Shown piece after piece: positions 1 through 7,711 of a stretch of 25,087 bases of DNA. The stretch is from JBEVEP01 sp040512755 (GTDB lineage Bacteria > Pseudomonadota > Alphaproteobacteria > Rhizobiales > Rhizobiaceae). The stretch's first letter is position 1. Every line of letters begins with the position of its first letter. The DNA lies in contig JBEVEP010000179.1 of NCBI GenBank assembly GCA_040512755.1, positions 1-25,087 on the forward strand, in the 5' to 3' direction. The notes under the pieces are model-generated. The model saw only the letters and a program-made list of their open reading frames with translations, was not told where the DNA came from and searched no databases. Both the position numbers and the translations under genes were made by a program.

Positions 1-482
1 AAATGCGCCGCATCGAAATTGGTGACGCCGAGCTCTCCGATCAAACCCTGCTCCCGCAGCCGGTTCATCTCATGCAGGGCATCGAGCCAGGCCGGATGGT
101 CAAACGTCCACCAGTGGAGCTGGAGAAGATCGATACTCTCGACACCCAATCGTTCGAGCCGCTCCTGAACGCCTTTGCGGACCACCTCTGCAGTCATCGC
201 ACCCGGTTCCGGGCACCATTTCGTAAAGGCGAGGGGCCGGCGCTTGCCCACCGGATACCGCGCCAAAAGGCTTCCGACGATCAGCTCGGCGCTGCCGTAG
301 TGATCGGCCATGTCGAACGTGTCGAAGCCTGCATCCACATAAGCTTGCAGCGCGTCGGCCGCAGCTGACCGGTCGAGCGGTCCATCGCCGCGTTCAAGAT
401 CGGCGACCTGCCAGAGGCCGCTTATCAGGCGGTTCGAGTTCAAGCCGCTTGCGAGTTCAACGCGGTCAGGACTTTTCGGCAT
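1..482 (-). CDS. Aldo/keto reductase, C-terminal part beyond window
   Basis: NAD(P)H-dependent oxidoreductase of the aldo/keto reductase superfamily, expected to be cytoplasmic and to act on a small carbonyl, sugar or polyol. About 160 N-terminal residues are visible; the rest of a typical 320-350 residue protein lies left of base 1. The expected catalytic tetrad is readable: Asp57 (TFDMAD), Tyr62 (HYG), Lys88 (FTKW) and His123 (QLHWW), followed by the conserved GVTNFD. The ATG at 480-482 overlaps the end of livM by 17 bases, so it is probably the last or a late gene of the leftward liv operon and translationally coupled. It resembles the reductase at 5169-6230 (same HWW and TNFD motifs). The family is clear; the substrate is not. 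Confidence 0.88.
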   Translation of the reverse strand, partial: MPKSPDRVELASGLNSNRLISGLWQVADLERGDGPLDRSAAADALQAYVDAGFDTFDMADHYGSAELIVGSLLARYPVGKRRPLAFTKWCPEPGAMTAEVVRKGVQERLERLGVESIDLLQLHWWTFDHPAWLDALHEMNRLREQGLIGELGVTNFDAAH

Positions 483-1482
483 GGATGGGCTCGTTTGCAG
501 TTGATTTCGTCGACTGAATGCCAGGGAGGATCGATGTTCCGACATGGCGGGAGACAGTCCTTACTTCACCCAAAATGCCTCGTGGCCGCAGCAGCAGGAT
601 TGCGCAGAGTGCAGCGCCGATCATGACGATCTGCAGAGAGGCAGCCCGCGCCTGCTGGTCGGGGGGAAAGACTGCCGAGACTGCGCTCGCAGACACTGCC
701 CAAATGCCCCAAACGATAACAGCGCCGAGGATAGCGCCGCGATTGTTGCCCGAGCCACCAACGATCAGCATTGCCCAGACCTGAAACGTCAGGGTCGGCT
801 GATAGTTGTCCGGCGCGATGAACCCGATGAAGTGCGCTTGCGTCGCACCAGCAAGTCCCATGATGGCGCCGCCGATGGCAAAAGCCTGCAGACGGAACCG
901 GACGGCATTCTTGCCCAGCGCAAGCGCGGCGGTCTCATCCTCCCGGATGGCGCGAAGCACTCGGCCCCAAGGGCTTCGGACCAATCGCTCAAGTCCGAAA
1001 TAGACGAGAGCAACGACGGCGATCAGTGCCGCCAGATTGAGCGCGCTGAACAAAGATGGATTGCCTGCCGCGCCCGCGAAGAGGCGCGGAATGAAGCCAA
1101 TGCCGAACGGACCTCCCGTTATCGGCTCCAGATTGAGAAGACACAGCTGAACCGTAACCGCAATGCCGAAGGTTGCGATGGCGAGATAGTCGGCGCGAAG
1201 CCTGATCGTCAGCGCGCCGACGAGAAAGGTCGCCAGTCCGGTCACCAGTGCGCCGCCGAGCCAGCCGACGATGATGGGCATGTCGAAGCCGCCGAGACGG
1301 CCCGGCGCGTCGGGCGTCGTCAGAATGGCGGAAACGTAGGCGCCGATGGCCACGAAACCCGCGACCCCGACGTTGAAGAGGCCCGTCTGCCCCCACTGGA
1401 CGTTTAGCCCGAGGCAGATGATTGCGAACGTCATCGCCATCGTCAGGAAGAAGGCGCCATAGGCCAAAAGGTCGAAAATCAT
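466..1482 (-). CDS. livM: Branched-chain amino acid-type ABC transporter permease LivM
   Basis: Inner-membrane permease of a HAAT-family ABC importer (338 residues). It is strongly hydrophobic from residue 1, with roughly nine to ten predicted membrane segments and the family motif GLNVQWGQTGLFNVG near the N-terminus; the EAA-like cytoplasmic loop contains RVLRAIREDETAA. The open frame extends a further 94 codons upstream, but that part is arginine-rich, unlike a permease and inside livH, so I start at the ATG at 1480-1482, which overlaps the livH stop as ATGA. It pairs with LivH to form the membrane channel. HAAT systems also carry amides, urea, aromatic acids and other compounds, so the name does not fix the substrate. 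Confidence 0.93.
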   Translation of the reverse strand: MIFDLLAYGAFFLTMAMTFAIICLGLNVQWGQTGLFNVGVAGFVAIGAYVSAILTTPDAPGRLGGFDMPIIVGWLGGALVTGLATFLVGALTIRLRADYLAIATFGIAVTVQLCLLNLEPITGGPFGIGFIPRLFAGAAGNPSLFSALNLAALIAVVALVYFGLERLVRSPWGRVLRAIREDETAALALGKNAVRFRLQAFAIGGAIMGLAGATQAHFIGFIAPDNYQPTLTFQVWAMLIVGGSGNNRGAILGAVIVWGIWAVSASAVSAVFPPDQQARAASLQIVMIGAALCAILLLRPRGILGEVRTVSRHVGTSILPGIQSTKSTANEPIHAEKS

Positions 1483-2390
1483 TCTGCCCTCCCCAACAGG
1501 CCCTGGGGCCGAAAAAGCAGGATGAGTACCAGGATGATGAAAGCGACAGCCGCGCGCCACTCGGCTCCGATCCACTGGACGGCCAATGCTTCGGCGAGGC
1601 CGACAATCAGGCCGGCGATCATCGCGCCAGGCACGCTGCCGATACCTCCGAGGATAGCTGCGGCAAACAAAGGCAATAGAAGATCGAGGCCCATGTGCGG
1701 ACGGATCTGCACCAGCAGTCCGGCCATAATACCTGCAACGCAGGCAAGACCGGCTCCGAGCACCCACACCATCCGGATGACTTTGCGGACATCGATGCCG
1801 ACGACGCCGGAAAGCTGCTGGTTTTCACTCACTGCGCGCATCGAGCGGCCGATCGCCGTGCGGGTGAGCAAGAGATGAACAGACCCGACCAACACGGCCG
1901 CCACGCTGAGCGTGAGAAGTTGATCCGGTGTGGCGCGCAAGCCGCCGCCAAGCGGAAACGCAATCTGCAGCGCTTTCGAGTAGTAGAGCGGCTGCGAGCT
2001 GAAAACGAATTCCAGAAGGTTGCGCAAGGTGAGTGCCGCCCCAAAGCTCGCCATGACCAGAATGATAACTGCGCTGCGGCGTGCGCGCAGAGGGCCGAAG
2101 AGAATAGCATCGACGAAGAGCGCCAGACCGGCAGTGAGCGCGACGGCGATGACTGCCGCGACCGGCAGCGACCACCCAAATGAAAAGGGTCCGATCGGGT
2201 TCAGAAGGGAGCCGGAAAAATAACCGAGCGCGCCGCTTGCGGCGAACGCGAAATAGGCACCCCATGCTATGAACTCGCCGTGCGCGAAGTTGGCGAAGCG
2301 CAGGATCGAATACGTCAGTGTCACGCCGATTGCGCCAAGCCCGATCATCGCGCCGGTGAGGAGACCGTCCATAAGCGCCTGCGGGTTCAT
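1479..2390 (-). CDS. livH: Branched-chain amino acid-type ABC transporter permease LivH
   Basis: Second inner-membrane permease (303 residues) of the HAAT importer. The N-terminus has the typical GLLTGAMIGLGAIGVTLTYS segment followed by LRFANFAHGEF, a hallmark of LivH proteins; about eight hydrophobic segments follow, ending in RPQGLLGR. The ATG at 2388-2390 overlaps the livF stop (ATGA) and its own stop overlaps the livM start in the same way, so livG-livF-livH-livM are one translationally coupled operon. Length and motifs are normal for the family and nothing looks broken. Confidence 0.93.
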   Translation of the reverse strand: MNPQALMDGLLTGAMIGLGAIGVTLTYSILRFANFAHGEFIAWGAYFAFAASGALGYFSGSLLNPIGPFSFGWSLPVAAVIAVALTAGLALFVDAILFGPLRARRSAVIILVMASFGAALTLRNLLEFVFSSQPLYYSKALQIAFPLGGGLRATPDQLLTLSVAAVLVGSVHLLLTRTAIGRSMRAVSENQQLSGVVGIDVRKVIRMVWVLGAGLACVAGIMAGLLVQIRPHMGLDLLLPLFAAAILGGIGSVPGAMIAGLIVGLAEALAVQWIGAEWRAAVAFIILVLILLFRPQGLLGRAE

Positions 2391-3145
2391 GACGCCACCT
2401 GTTTTCCCGCGCGGCGGGCGCCCAGGTACAGCTCTGCCACGATCGGGTCGTCAGCCAATTGGGAAGCCAAGCCCTCATGGGCGACAAGTCCTTCAACGAG
2501 GATCACGGCCCGATCTGCAATAGCTAGAGCCGCCTTGACATTCTGCTCGACCAAAACAGTAGTGACGCCGGCGCGATTGATCGCCTTGAGACGATCGAAA
2601 ACCTCCGACACGATTTTGGGTGACAGGCCGGCGGATGGTTCGTCGAGGATCAAAACGGACGGCTCGACTACAAGTGCGCGGGCAACAGCGAGCATCTGCC
2701 GCTGGCCGCCCGAGAGGTGGCCGGCGCGATGTGACGGACGTGACCCAAGATCCGGAAACACCGCATAGATAGCTGCGATCCTGGCATTCCGCTCGTCCTT
2801 TGGCAGGATGTTGGCAGCGATTTGAAGGTTTTCGTGAATCGTGAGCGTGGCGAAGATGTTTTCGGTCTGAGGAACGAACGCGAGGCCGTGCCTGATCTTT
2901 TCGTGGCAGGGCATCGCAGTGACGTCGGCGCCGCCGAGCAGCACGGTCCCCGAATGCACTGGAACCAGGCCTGCGATCGTCTTGACCAAGGTGGATTTGC
3001 CGGCTCCGTTCGGCCCAAGCAGAACAACGAATTCGCCGGCGCGCACAGAGAGGTTGACACCACGCACGATCGGGAGGTCGCGCTCATAACCTGCGACGAG
3101 TGCCTGCGTGGAAAGAACGACGGGACTATCCTGACCGCCTTTCAT
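2387..3145 (-). CDS. livF: HAAT-type ABC transporter ATP-binding protein LivF
   Basis: Cytoplasmic ATPase (252 residues) that energises the LivHM channel. Walker A GPNGAGKST is at residues 44-52, the signature LSGGQ at 144-148 and Walker B LILDEP at 165-170, and the switch region reads LVEQN, as usual for LivF (LivG has IEHN). The C-terminus VAELYLGA is typical of LivF. The start is preceded by a G-rich stretch that can serve as a Shine-Dalgarno sequence, and the gene overlaps livG by four bases. All ATPase motifs are intact. Confidence 0.94.
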   Translation of the reverse strand: MKGGQDSPVVLSTQALVAGYERDLPIVRGVNLSVRAGEFVVLLGPNGAGKSTLVKTIAGLVPVHSGTVLLGGADVTAMPCHEKIRHGLAFVPQTENIFATLTIHENLQIAANILPKDERNARIAAIYAVFPDLGSRPSHRAGHLSGGQRQMLAVARALVVEPSVLILDEPSAGLSPKIVSEVFDRLKAINRAGVTTVLVEQNVKAALAIADRAVILVEGLVAHEGLASQLADDPIVAELYLGARRAGKQVAS

Positions 3146-3945
3146 GCCACGCCCCCAAGATAAGCGCCGACAACTGCCGGATGGCTGGAGACCTCCGCTG
3201 GCGTGCCTTCAGCCAGATGCTTGCCGGCCGCCATGACGACAACGCGGCGGCAGAGCCGGGTTACCATCTCCATATTGTGCTCGATGAGCAGTATGGTCTT
3301 GCCGCGAGCGTTGAGCTCCTGCACGCGGGCGATGATCACTTCGAGGAGCGTTGGATTGACGCCAGCCGCCGGCTCGTCGAGCAAGATGACGTCCGGGTCT
3401 GCCATCAGAATGCGCGCCAGTTCCAGCAGTTTGCGCTGCCCGCCGGACAAGACCCGCGCTGGTTCATTCTGCAGTTTTGACAGAAGCACAAAGTCGAGCA
3501 GCGTTCGCGCCTTCTCAACCGCTGCCCGTTCTTCAGTCGCCACCCGTCCATGGCCGATGAAGTTCGTCCAGAAGCGCTCGCCCGATTGATGCTGAGCGCC
3601 GGTCAGAACATTTTCAAGGACGGTCATTTCCGCAAATGGCCGCGAAATCTGGAACGTGCGCCCGACGCCGCGCGCGATGCGCTTGTCAGGCCCTTCGCGG
3701 GACACGTCTATATTCGTGATCCTGATCTCGCCGGATGTCGGCCTGATGCTTCCAGCTATCAAGTTGAACAGCGTGGTCTTTCCGGCGCCATTCGGTCCAA
3801 TCAGGCCGACCATTTCGCCGCGGCCCAGCGCCATTGACATGCCGTCGACGGCGAGCAGGCCGCCAAATCGCTTCACGAGGTTCTTCGCCTCGATCAGAGG
3901 CGAGGGCGCCGGTGCCAAACCGTTCGTTGAGTGATCAGCCTGCAT
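3142..3945 (-). CDS. livG: HAAT-type ABC transporter ATP-binding protein LivG
   Basis: First gene of the leftward operon; cytoplasmic ATPase (267 residues) partnering LivF. Walker A GPNGAGKTT is at residues 50-58, GRTFQISRPF marks the Q-loop (the GRTFQ form is characteristic of LivG), the signature LSGGQ is at 166-170, Walker B ILLDEP at 187-192 and the H-loop is LIEHN. The first 16 residues are a non-conserved tail; the ATG at 3943-3945 is the only one giving a promoter-to-start distance that fits the predicted promoter at 3974-4001. A TGATCA repeat lies inside the start of the gene, suggesting that repressor binding may overlap the start codon region. Confidence 0.93.
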   Translation of the reverse strand: MQADHSTNGLAPAPSPLIEAKNLVKRFGGLLAVDGMSMALGRGEMVGLIGPNGAGKTTLFNLIAGSIRPTSGEIRITNIDVSREGPDKRIARGVGRTFQISRPFAEMTVLENVLTGAQHQSGERFWTNFIGHGRVATEERAAVEKARTLLDFVLLSKLQNEPARVLSGGQRKLLELARILMADPDVILLDEPAAGVNPTLLEVIIARVQELNARGKTILLIEHNMEMVTRLCRRVVVMAAGKHLAEGTPAEVSSHPAVVGAYLGGVA

Positions 3946-3975
3946 CGATCTCTGATCATTGATGTTTGATCAAAC
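3932..3975. promoter_or_regulatory. Candidate operator cluster: three TGATCA sites, one in a 12-bp palindrome
   Basis: TGATCA occurs at 3932-3937, 3953-3958 and 3967-3972. The last is the core of a perfect 12-bp palindrome, GTTTGATCAAAC, at 3964-3975. The first two are 21 bases apart, two turns of the helix, and the second and third are 14 apart. The palindrome touches the predicted liv -10 box and lies at the expected liv start of transcription. It sits next to the gene for a GntR/FCD regulator, whose family often binds its own divergent promoter region. The role is inferred; the sites do not match the TNGTNNNACNA consensus known for many FadR-type regulators. Confidence 0.45.
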
Positions 3976-4001
3976 TATATTGACATTTTGGAGGGTGGCA
4001 A
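3974..4001 (-). promoter_or_regulatory. Predicted sigma70 promoter of the livGFHM operon
   Basis: On the minus strand the -35 box TTGCCA (3996-4001) and the -10 box TATAGT (3974-3979) are separated by 16 bases; each box matches the consensus at five of six positions. Predicted transcription starts near 3967, about 22 bases before the livG start codon. The boxes interleave with the oppositely directed promoter at 3980-4008, so the two are likely mutually exclusive. Confidence 0.5.
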
Positions 4002-4008
4002 GTAGAAA
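3980..4008 (+). promoter_or_regulatory. Predicted sigma70 promoter of the gntR operon
   Basis: A perfect -35 box TTGACA (3980-3985), a 17-base spacer and the -10 box TAGAAA (4003-4008, four of six matches). Predicted transcription starts near 4015, giving a leader of about 32 bases before the GTG at 4047. It overlaps the divergent liv promoter almost completely. Confidence 0.5.
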
Positions 4009-4046
4009 AATCGGCAGCGACATCGGCAGCTAGGGAACCCTACCAG

Positions 4047-4823
4047 GTGAACGTCACTGATCTTCGTCCGACGGCAAGCGCTGCGCGCTTGGAAACTCGC
4101 GCCGCTTCATCTGGTGAACGTCGCGGCCGCTCTCTTGGGCCGGTCGGACGAGAGACGCTCCATGAGCGTGTCTATGCCGAGTTGCGGCGTTCCCTCATCC
4201 ACGGCGTCTTCGACGCCGGCCAGGTCCTGCGTATCGTCGACTTGGCGGACACGTTGCAAACAAGCACGATGCCCGTGCGTGAAGCCCTTGCGCGGCTGGT
4301 CTCCGAGCAGGCGCTGGAAGCTCTGCCCAACCGCTCGGTGCGGGTTCCCCTGATTACCCGTGATCGACTCGACGACCTGGCAAGGGCCCGCTCCATGATT
4401 GAAGAGCAGCTTGTTGCCATGGCCTTGCCCAATCTCACCAAGGCGGACTTCAGTGAGCTCAGGCGATTAACGTCGGCCTGCGAGGCAGCCTTCAAAAGCG
4501 ACGATCCCGACAAGGCGCAAACCACCTCGGAACTTAACCACGCTTTTCATTTCTTTATCTATCAAGCCGCCGGGTCGGCGGTTCTCATCCCAATCGTCGA
4601 AAGTCTCTGGCTGCAGTCTGGCCCCTATGTGCGGGCGGCGGCCATTATTCACGATGAGAACCGACATATCCCGGGCACGCACCATCATTGGACGTTGATC
4701 GACGCACTCGAGCGACGCGATAAAGCCGGCGCAATGTGCGCCTTGACGAACGACATCACACATTCCTTCGACCTCATCCGCAGCCGTCTCGACGCCGATG
4801 GAACCGGCGAAATGCAGGAGTGA
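4047..4823 (+). CDS. GntR-family transcriptional regulator, FCD (FadR) subfamily
   Basis: DNA-binding regulator of 258 residues. The winged helix occupies roughly residues 37-105 (LHERVYAELRRSLIHG, then MPVREALARLVSEQALE, the recognition region). The remainder is an all-helical FCD ligand-binding domain with likely metal-coordinating residues in ELNHAFHFF, GTHHHW and DITHSFD. The start is a GTG; the first 30 or so residues are a non-conserved tail, and a TTG at 4089 is a possible alternative. A small inverted repeat TAGGG-AA-CCCTA (4031-4042) lies where the ribosome binding site should be and could mask it. It is divergent from liv and first in an operon with a TIGR04076 protein and a reductase, so it probably senses the imported compound or a metabolite. 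Confidence 0.9.
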   Translation: MNVTDLRPTASAARLETRAASSGERRGRSLGPVGRETLHERVYAELRRSLIHGVFDAGQVLRIVDLADTLQTSTMPVREALARLVSEQALEALPNRSVRVPLITRDRLDDLARARSMIEEQLVAMALPNLTKADFSELRRLTSACEAAFKSDDPDKAQTTSELNHAFHFFIYQAAGSAVLIPIVESLWLQSGPYVRAAAIIHDENRHIPGTHHHWTLIDALERRDKAGAMCALTNDITHSFDLIRSRLDADGTGEMQE

Positions 4824-4826
4824 ACG

Positions 4827-5165
4827 ATGACCGATGGCGAGGAATTCGAACTCTACGATCTTCGCGTTGAAGTGACCGCACCGGAAGGCGGGCCAATCTA
4901 TTGCGGCGCGAAGCCTGGTGACCATTTCGAGGTTCGTGGCGAGATGCTCCATCTGCCGCCGGGCCAAGGTTTTTCCATCTATTCGCTGGCTGCGGTCCTG
5001 CCGCTTCTTGCGGCGAAACAGCGCCCCACCGACAAGAATGACTGGATGACAACGGACGCCGAGGTCGCTTGTCCCGATCCAAATTGCTCCACTCGGCTCC
5101 GCATTACGCGAACCGGACTGCGCCGGTTCAAACATTCGGATACGACTGCCGTTCCGCTTCCTTAG
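4827..5165 (+). CDS. TIGR04076 family protein, function unknown
   Basis: Small cytoplasmic protein (112 residues). It has the outline of the TIGR04076 family: an N-terminal beta strand (DLRVEVT), a cysteine followed by a GD motif (YCGAKPGDHFEV), a central hydrophobic helix (IYSLAAVLPLLAAKQR) and a C-terminal CPDPNC segment followed by a short strand. The His of the usual C-x-x-GH motif is not obvious. The family has no established activity; conserved cysteines suggest metal binding or a redox role, which is inference. A good AGGAG (4816-4820) lies inside the end of gntR six bases before the ATG, so it is co-transcribed and coupled with the regulator and the downstream reductase. Confidence 0.75.
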   Translation: MTDGEEFELYDLRVEVTAPEGGPIYCGAKPGDHFEVRGEMLHLPPGQGFSIYSLAAVLPLLAAKQRPTDKNDWMTTDAEVACPDPNCSTRLRITRTGLRRFKHSDTTAVPLP

Positions 5166-5168
5166 ACG

Positions 5169-6230
5169 ATGAGAACGCATATGCAGAGGGTCCGGCTAGC
5201 GCCCGACTATGACATATCGAGGGTCATCCGCGGTGGCTGGCAGATGGCCAGCGGCCACGGCAAAGCTTCCTCCGATGAAGCCATCGAGGACATGACGGCC
5301 TTCGCCGATGCAGGGATCAACACATTCGATTGCGCGGACATCTACACGGGCGTCGAGGAACTGATCGGCCGTTTCCGCGCGCACTACGGGAATTTGCGCG
5401 GCGCAGAAGCGCTCAATCAGGTCCGCGTCCACACGAAATTTGTGCCCGACCTCGACATCCTGGCGAAAATTCAGAAGCCGGATGTTGAACGCGTGATCGA
5501 TCAGTCATTGCGCCGCCTCAAGGCGGAGCAGCTGGACCTGGTCCAGTTCCACTGGTGGGACTACAGCTTCCCTCTGTGGCTTGAGACCGCCCATTGGCTC
5601 GACGATCTCCGTCGCGCCGGCAAGATCCGCAATCTCGGGGGCACCAATTTCGACACGGAACACATGACCGCCATCGTTGACAGTAGCATTCCGCTCATCT
5701 CGATGCAGGTCCAATATTCGCTGCTCGACAGCCGCCCGGCGAAATCGATGGTGGATGTGATCAAGGATCGTGGCGTCTCGTTGCTCTGCTATGGAAGTGT
5801 CGCTGGAGGTTTCCTAAGCGACGTTTGGCTGGGCGCATTGGAGCCTGGGGAGCCATTGGAAAACCGGTCGTTGACCAAATACAAGCTCATCATCGACGAC
5901 TTCGGCGGCTGGGACCTTTTCCAGAGTCTGCTTGAAACGTTGCGGAAAACTGCCGACAAGCACGATACCGATGTCGCAACCGTAGCCAGTGCCGCCGTGC
6001 TCAGGCGCCCGGGTGTGGCGGGCGTCATTGTCGGTGCACGCAACCGCACCCATCTCGCATCCAATTTGGCAATCTCCGATATCGCCCTGACGGACAATGA
6101 TGTGGTTGGCATCGATGCCGTGCTTGCCTTGGCCAAACCGCTCCCGGGGGACGTCTACGCACTCGAGCGCGACCGGACCAGTCGTCACGGTTCGATCATG
6201 AAATACAATCTCAACAAAGGAGCAGCCTGA
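5169..6230 (+). CDS. Aldo/keto reductase
   Basis: NAD(P)H-dependent oxidoreductase of 353 residues with a TIM-barrel pattern. Catalytic tetrad: Asp54 (TFDCAD), Tyr59 (DIY), Lys90 (VHTKF) and His128 (QFHWW). The cofactor-binding end is visible as GVIVGARNRTHLASN near residue 290. The ATG at 5169 follows the TIGR04076 stop by three bases; an in-frame ATG at 5181 is an equally good start, with no strong ribosome binding site for either. The C-terminus has a family-atypical tail, ERDRTSRHGSIMKYNLNKG. It is related to the partial reductase at 1-482, so two family members flank one transport and regulation module. The enzyme family is certain; the substrate is unknown. Confidence 0.93.
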   Translation: MRTHMQRVRLAPDYDISRVIRGGWQMASGHGKASSDEAIEDMTAFADAGINTFDCADIYTGVEELIGRFRAHYGNLRGAEALNQVRVHTKFVPDLDILAKIQKPDVERVIDQSLRRLKAEQLDLVQFHWWDYSFPLWLETAHWLDDLRRAGKIRNLGGTNFDTEHMTAIVDSSIPLISMQVQYSLLDSRPAKSMVDVIKDRGVSLLCYGSVAGGFLSDVWLGALEPGEPLENRSLTKYKLIIDDFGGWDLFQSLLETLRKTADKHDTDVATVASAAVLRRPGVAGVIVGARNRTHLASNLAISDIALTDNDVVGIDAVLALAKPLPGDVYALERDRTSRHGSIMKYNLNKGAA

Positions 6231-6305
6231 CTCAGCTCCCGGACATTTTGCCTAAGGAAGAGATTGGTTGACAGGGAACTGGCCATAAAAAGAAAGGGGA
6301 ATGAA

Positions 6306-7571
6306 ATGAAAAAGACACTACTTCTTACCGCGCTTTCCACGTTAACGATTGGCGTCATTTCATCGGCAAGCGCCGCTGATTGCGACATCACCATCGGCAT
6401 GGTGATGGAGTTGACGGGCCCGGCCGGCGCCTATGGCCAGGCCGGCGCGAAGGCTGTCGACATGGCGTTCCGTGATCTTAACGAAGCCGGTGGCGTGGGT
6501 GGCTGCAAGCTGGTGAGTGACACGCGGGACAGCCAGAGCCAGGGAACAGTCGCGGTCGACCAGGCGACCCAACTCGTTAACATCAAGAAGGTGCCGGTGA
6601 TCATAGGCGGCATCATCTCCTCGGTGTCGATCCCGATCCTGACATCGGTGACGGCCCCAGCCGGCGTCGTTCAGGTTTCGCCCGCCTCGTCCTCGCCGAC
6701 GCTTACCCAGCTTGGCCGTGACGGCAAGACCAACGGCGTCTTCTTCCGCACAATCACATCCGACGCGCTGCAGGGAACCGCAGCGGCCAAGTTCGCTCTC
6801 GATCAGGGACTGAAGAAAATTGCGATCATTCACGTCAACAATGACTTCGGCGTGAACATGGTGCGCGAGTTCAAGGCCGCATATGAAAAACTCGGCGGCG
6901 CTATCACTTCAGTCACACCCTACAATGAAAAGCAGGCCAGCTACTCTGCCGAGGCAAGCACAGCGATGTCGGGTGAGCCAGAAGCGCTCTATCTGGTGAG
7001 CTATCCAGTCGACGGCGCCACGATTGCCCGCGCCTGGATCTCGAATGGCGGGCCGCAAAAATTCCTGCTGAATGACGGCATGAACTCGTCAGATTTCATC
7101 ACCGCGGTAGGCGCCCAGTATCTGGAAAACGCCTTCGGCACCTCCTCGGGAACGAGCCAGACGGCATCCACTGAATATTTCAACGCCAATTTCGAAAGCT
7201 TCTCCGGCGGAATCAAACCGGATGCGCCCGCTGCCGACCGCTCCTACGATGCCGGCGCCATCGTGGGATTGGCCGTGGCAAAGGCCGGCAAGGGCGATGC
7301 GGCCGCGATCAAGGCGGCCATACCTGCCGTCGTGGCCGAAGGCGGCGAACCGATCCACGCCGGCAAGGAGGAGTTTGCGAAGGCGCTGGCACTGATCAAG
7401 GACGGCAAACCCGTCAAATACGAGGGCGTCATCGGACCGGTGAGCTTCGACCAGTTTGGCGACATCACCGGCCCGTTTCGGCTATGGCGCATCCAGTCCG
7501 GCGAAGTGAAGACTGTCGGCGAAATGAGCGCCGAAGAAGTCACGACGCTCAAGGGACAACTGGCGAAGTAG
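6306..7571 (+). CDS. HAAT-type ABC transporter periplasmic substrate-binding protein (LivJ/LivK-like)
   Basis: Periplasmic binding protein (421 residues) of the Peripla_BP_6 type, probably the receptor for the livGFHM transporter encoded on the other arm. A Sec signal peptide MKKTLLLTALSTLTIG...ASA|ADC is clear. The mature protein begins with the typical DITIGMVMELTGPAGAYG, and has TQLVNIKKVPVIIGG and the hinge region YDAGAIVGLAVAKAG. I start at the ATG at 6306, which has GGGG at 6296-6299 six bases upstream; a TTG at 6264 is in frame but would put 14 charged residues before the signal peptide. A stem-loop follows at 7591. The ligand cannot be read from sequence. Confidence 0.92.
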   Translation: MKKTLLLTALSTLTIGVISSASAADCDITIGMVMELTGPAGAYGQAGAKAVDMAFRDLNEAGGVGGCKLVSDTRDSQSQGTVAVDQATQLVNIKKVPVIIGGIISSVSIPILTSVTAPAGVVQVSPASSSPTLTQLGRDGKTNGVFFRTITSDALQGTAAAKFALDQGLKKIAIIHVNNDFGVNMVREFKAAYEKLGGAITSVTPYNEKQASYSAEASTAMSGEPEALYLVSYPVDGATIARAWISNGGPQKFLLNDGMNSSDFITAVGAQYLENAFGTSSGTSQTASTEYFNANFESFSGGIKPDAPAADRSYDAGAIVGLAVAKAGKGDAAAIKAAIPAVVAEGGEPIHAGKEEFAKALALIKDGKPVKYEGVIGPVSFDQFGDITGPFRLWRIQSGEVKTVGEMSAEEVTTLKGQLAK

Positions 7572-7590
7572 ACCTCTGCGCTTGGAACAT

Positions 7591-7614
7591 GGGGCGTCGT
7601 CTACGCGACGCCCC
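7591..7614 (+). terminator. Terminator-like stem-loop after the binding-protein gene
   Basis: GGGGCGTCG (7591-7599) pairs perfectly with CGACGCCCC (7606-7614) around a 6-base loop, 20 bases after the stop codon. There is no run of T after the stem, which is common for hairpin terminators or mRNA-stabilising hairpins in rhizobia. It marks the probable end of the gntR operon. Confidence 0.6.
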
Positions 7615-7711
7615 GATAGCGCTTGACATCATCGCGGAAGCTAGCGGCGTGGGATCGACACAACCGTCAACGCGCCGTCGGCTGTCTCGGGTGGATATGG
7701 TGCTTGAACGC

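Noticed and set aside
544..1407. Long plus-strand open frame opposite livM
   Set aside because: Composition is charged, low in hydrophobics and without any motif; it is the antisense shadow of the permease gene.
1483..1767. 94-codon in-frame extension upstream of livM
   Set aside because: It lies wholly inside livH, is arginine-rich and unlike a permease; the ATG at 1482 gives the normal LivM N-terminus and an ATGA overlap with livH.
6268..6273. Perfect -35 box TTGACA before the binding-protein gene
   Set aside because: No acceptable -10 box lies 15-19 bases downstream; the gene is probably read from the upstream operon.
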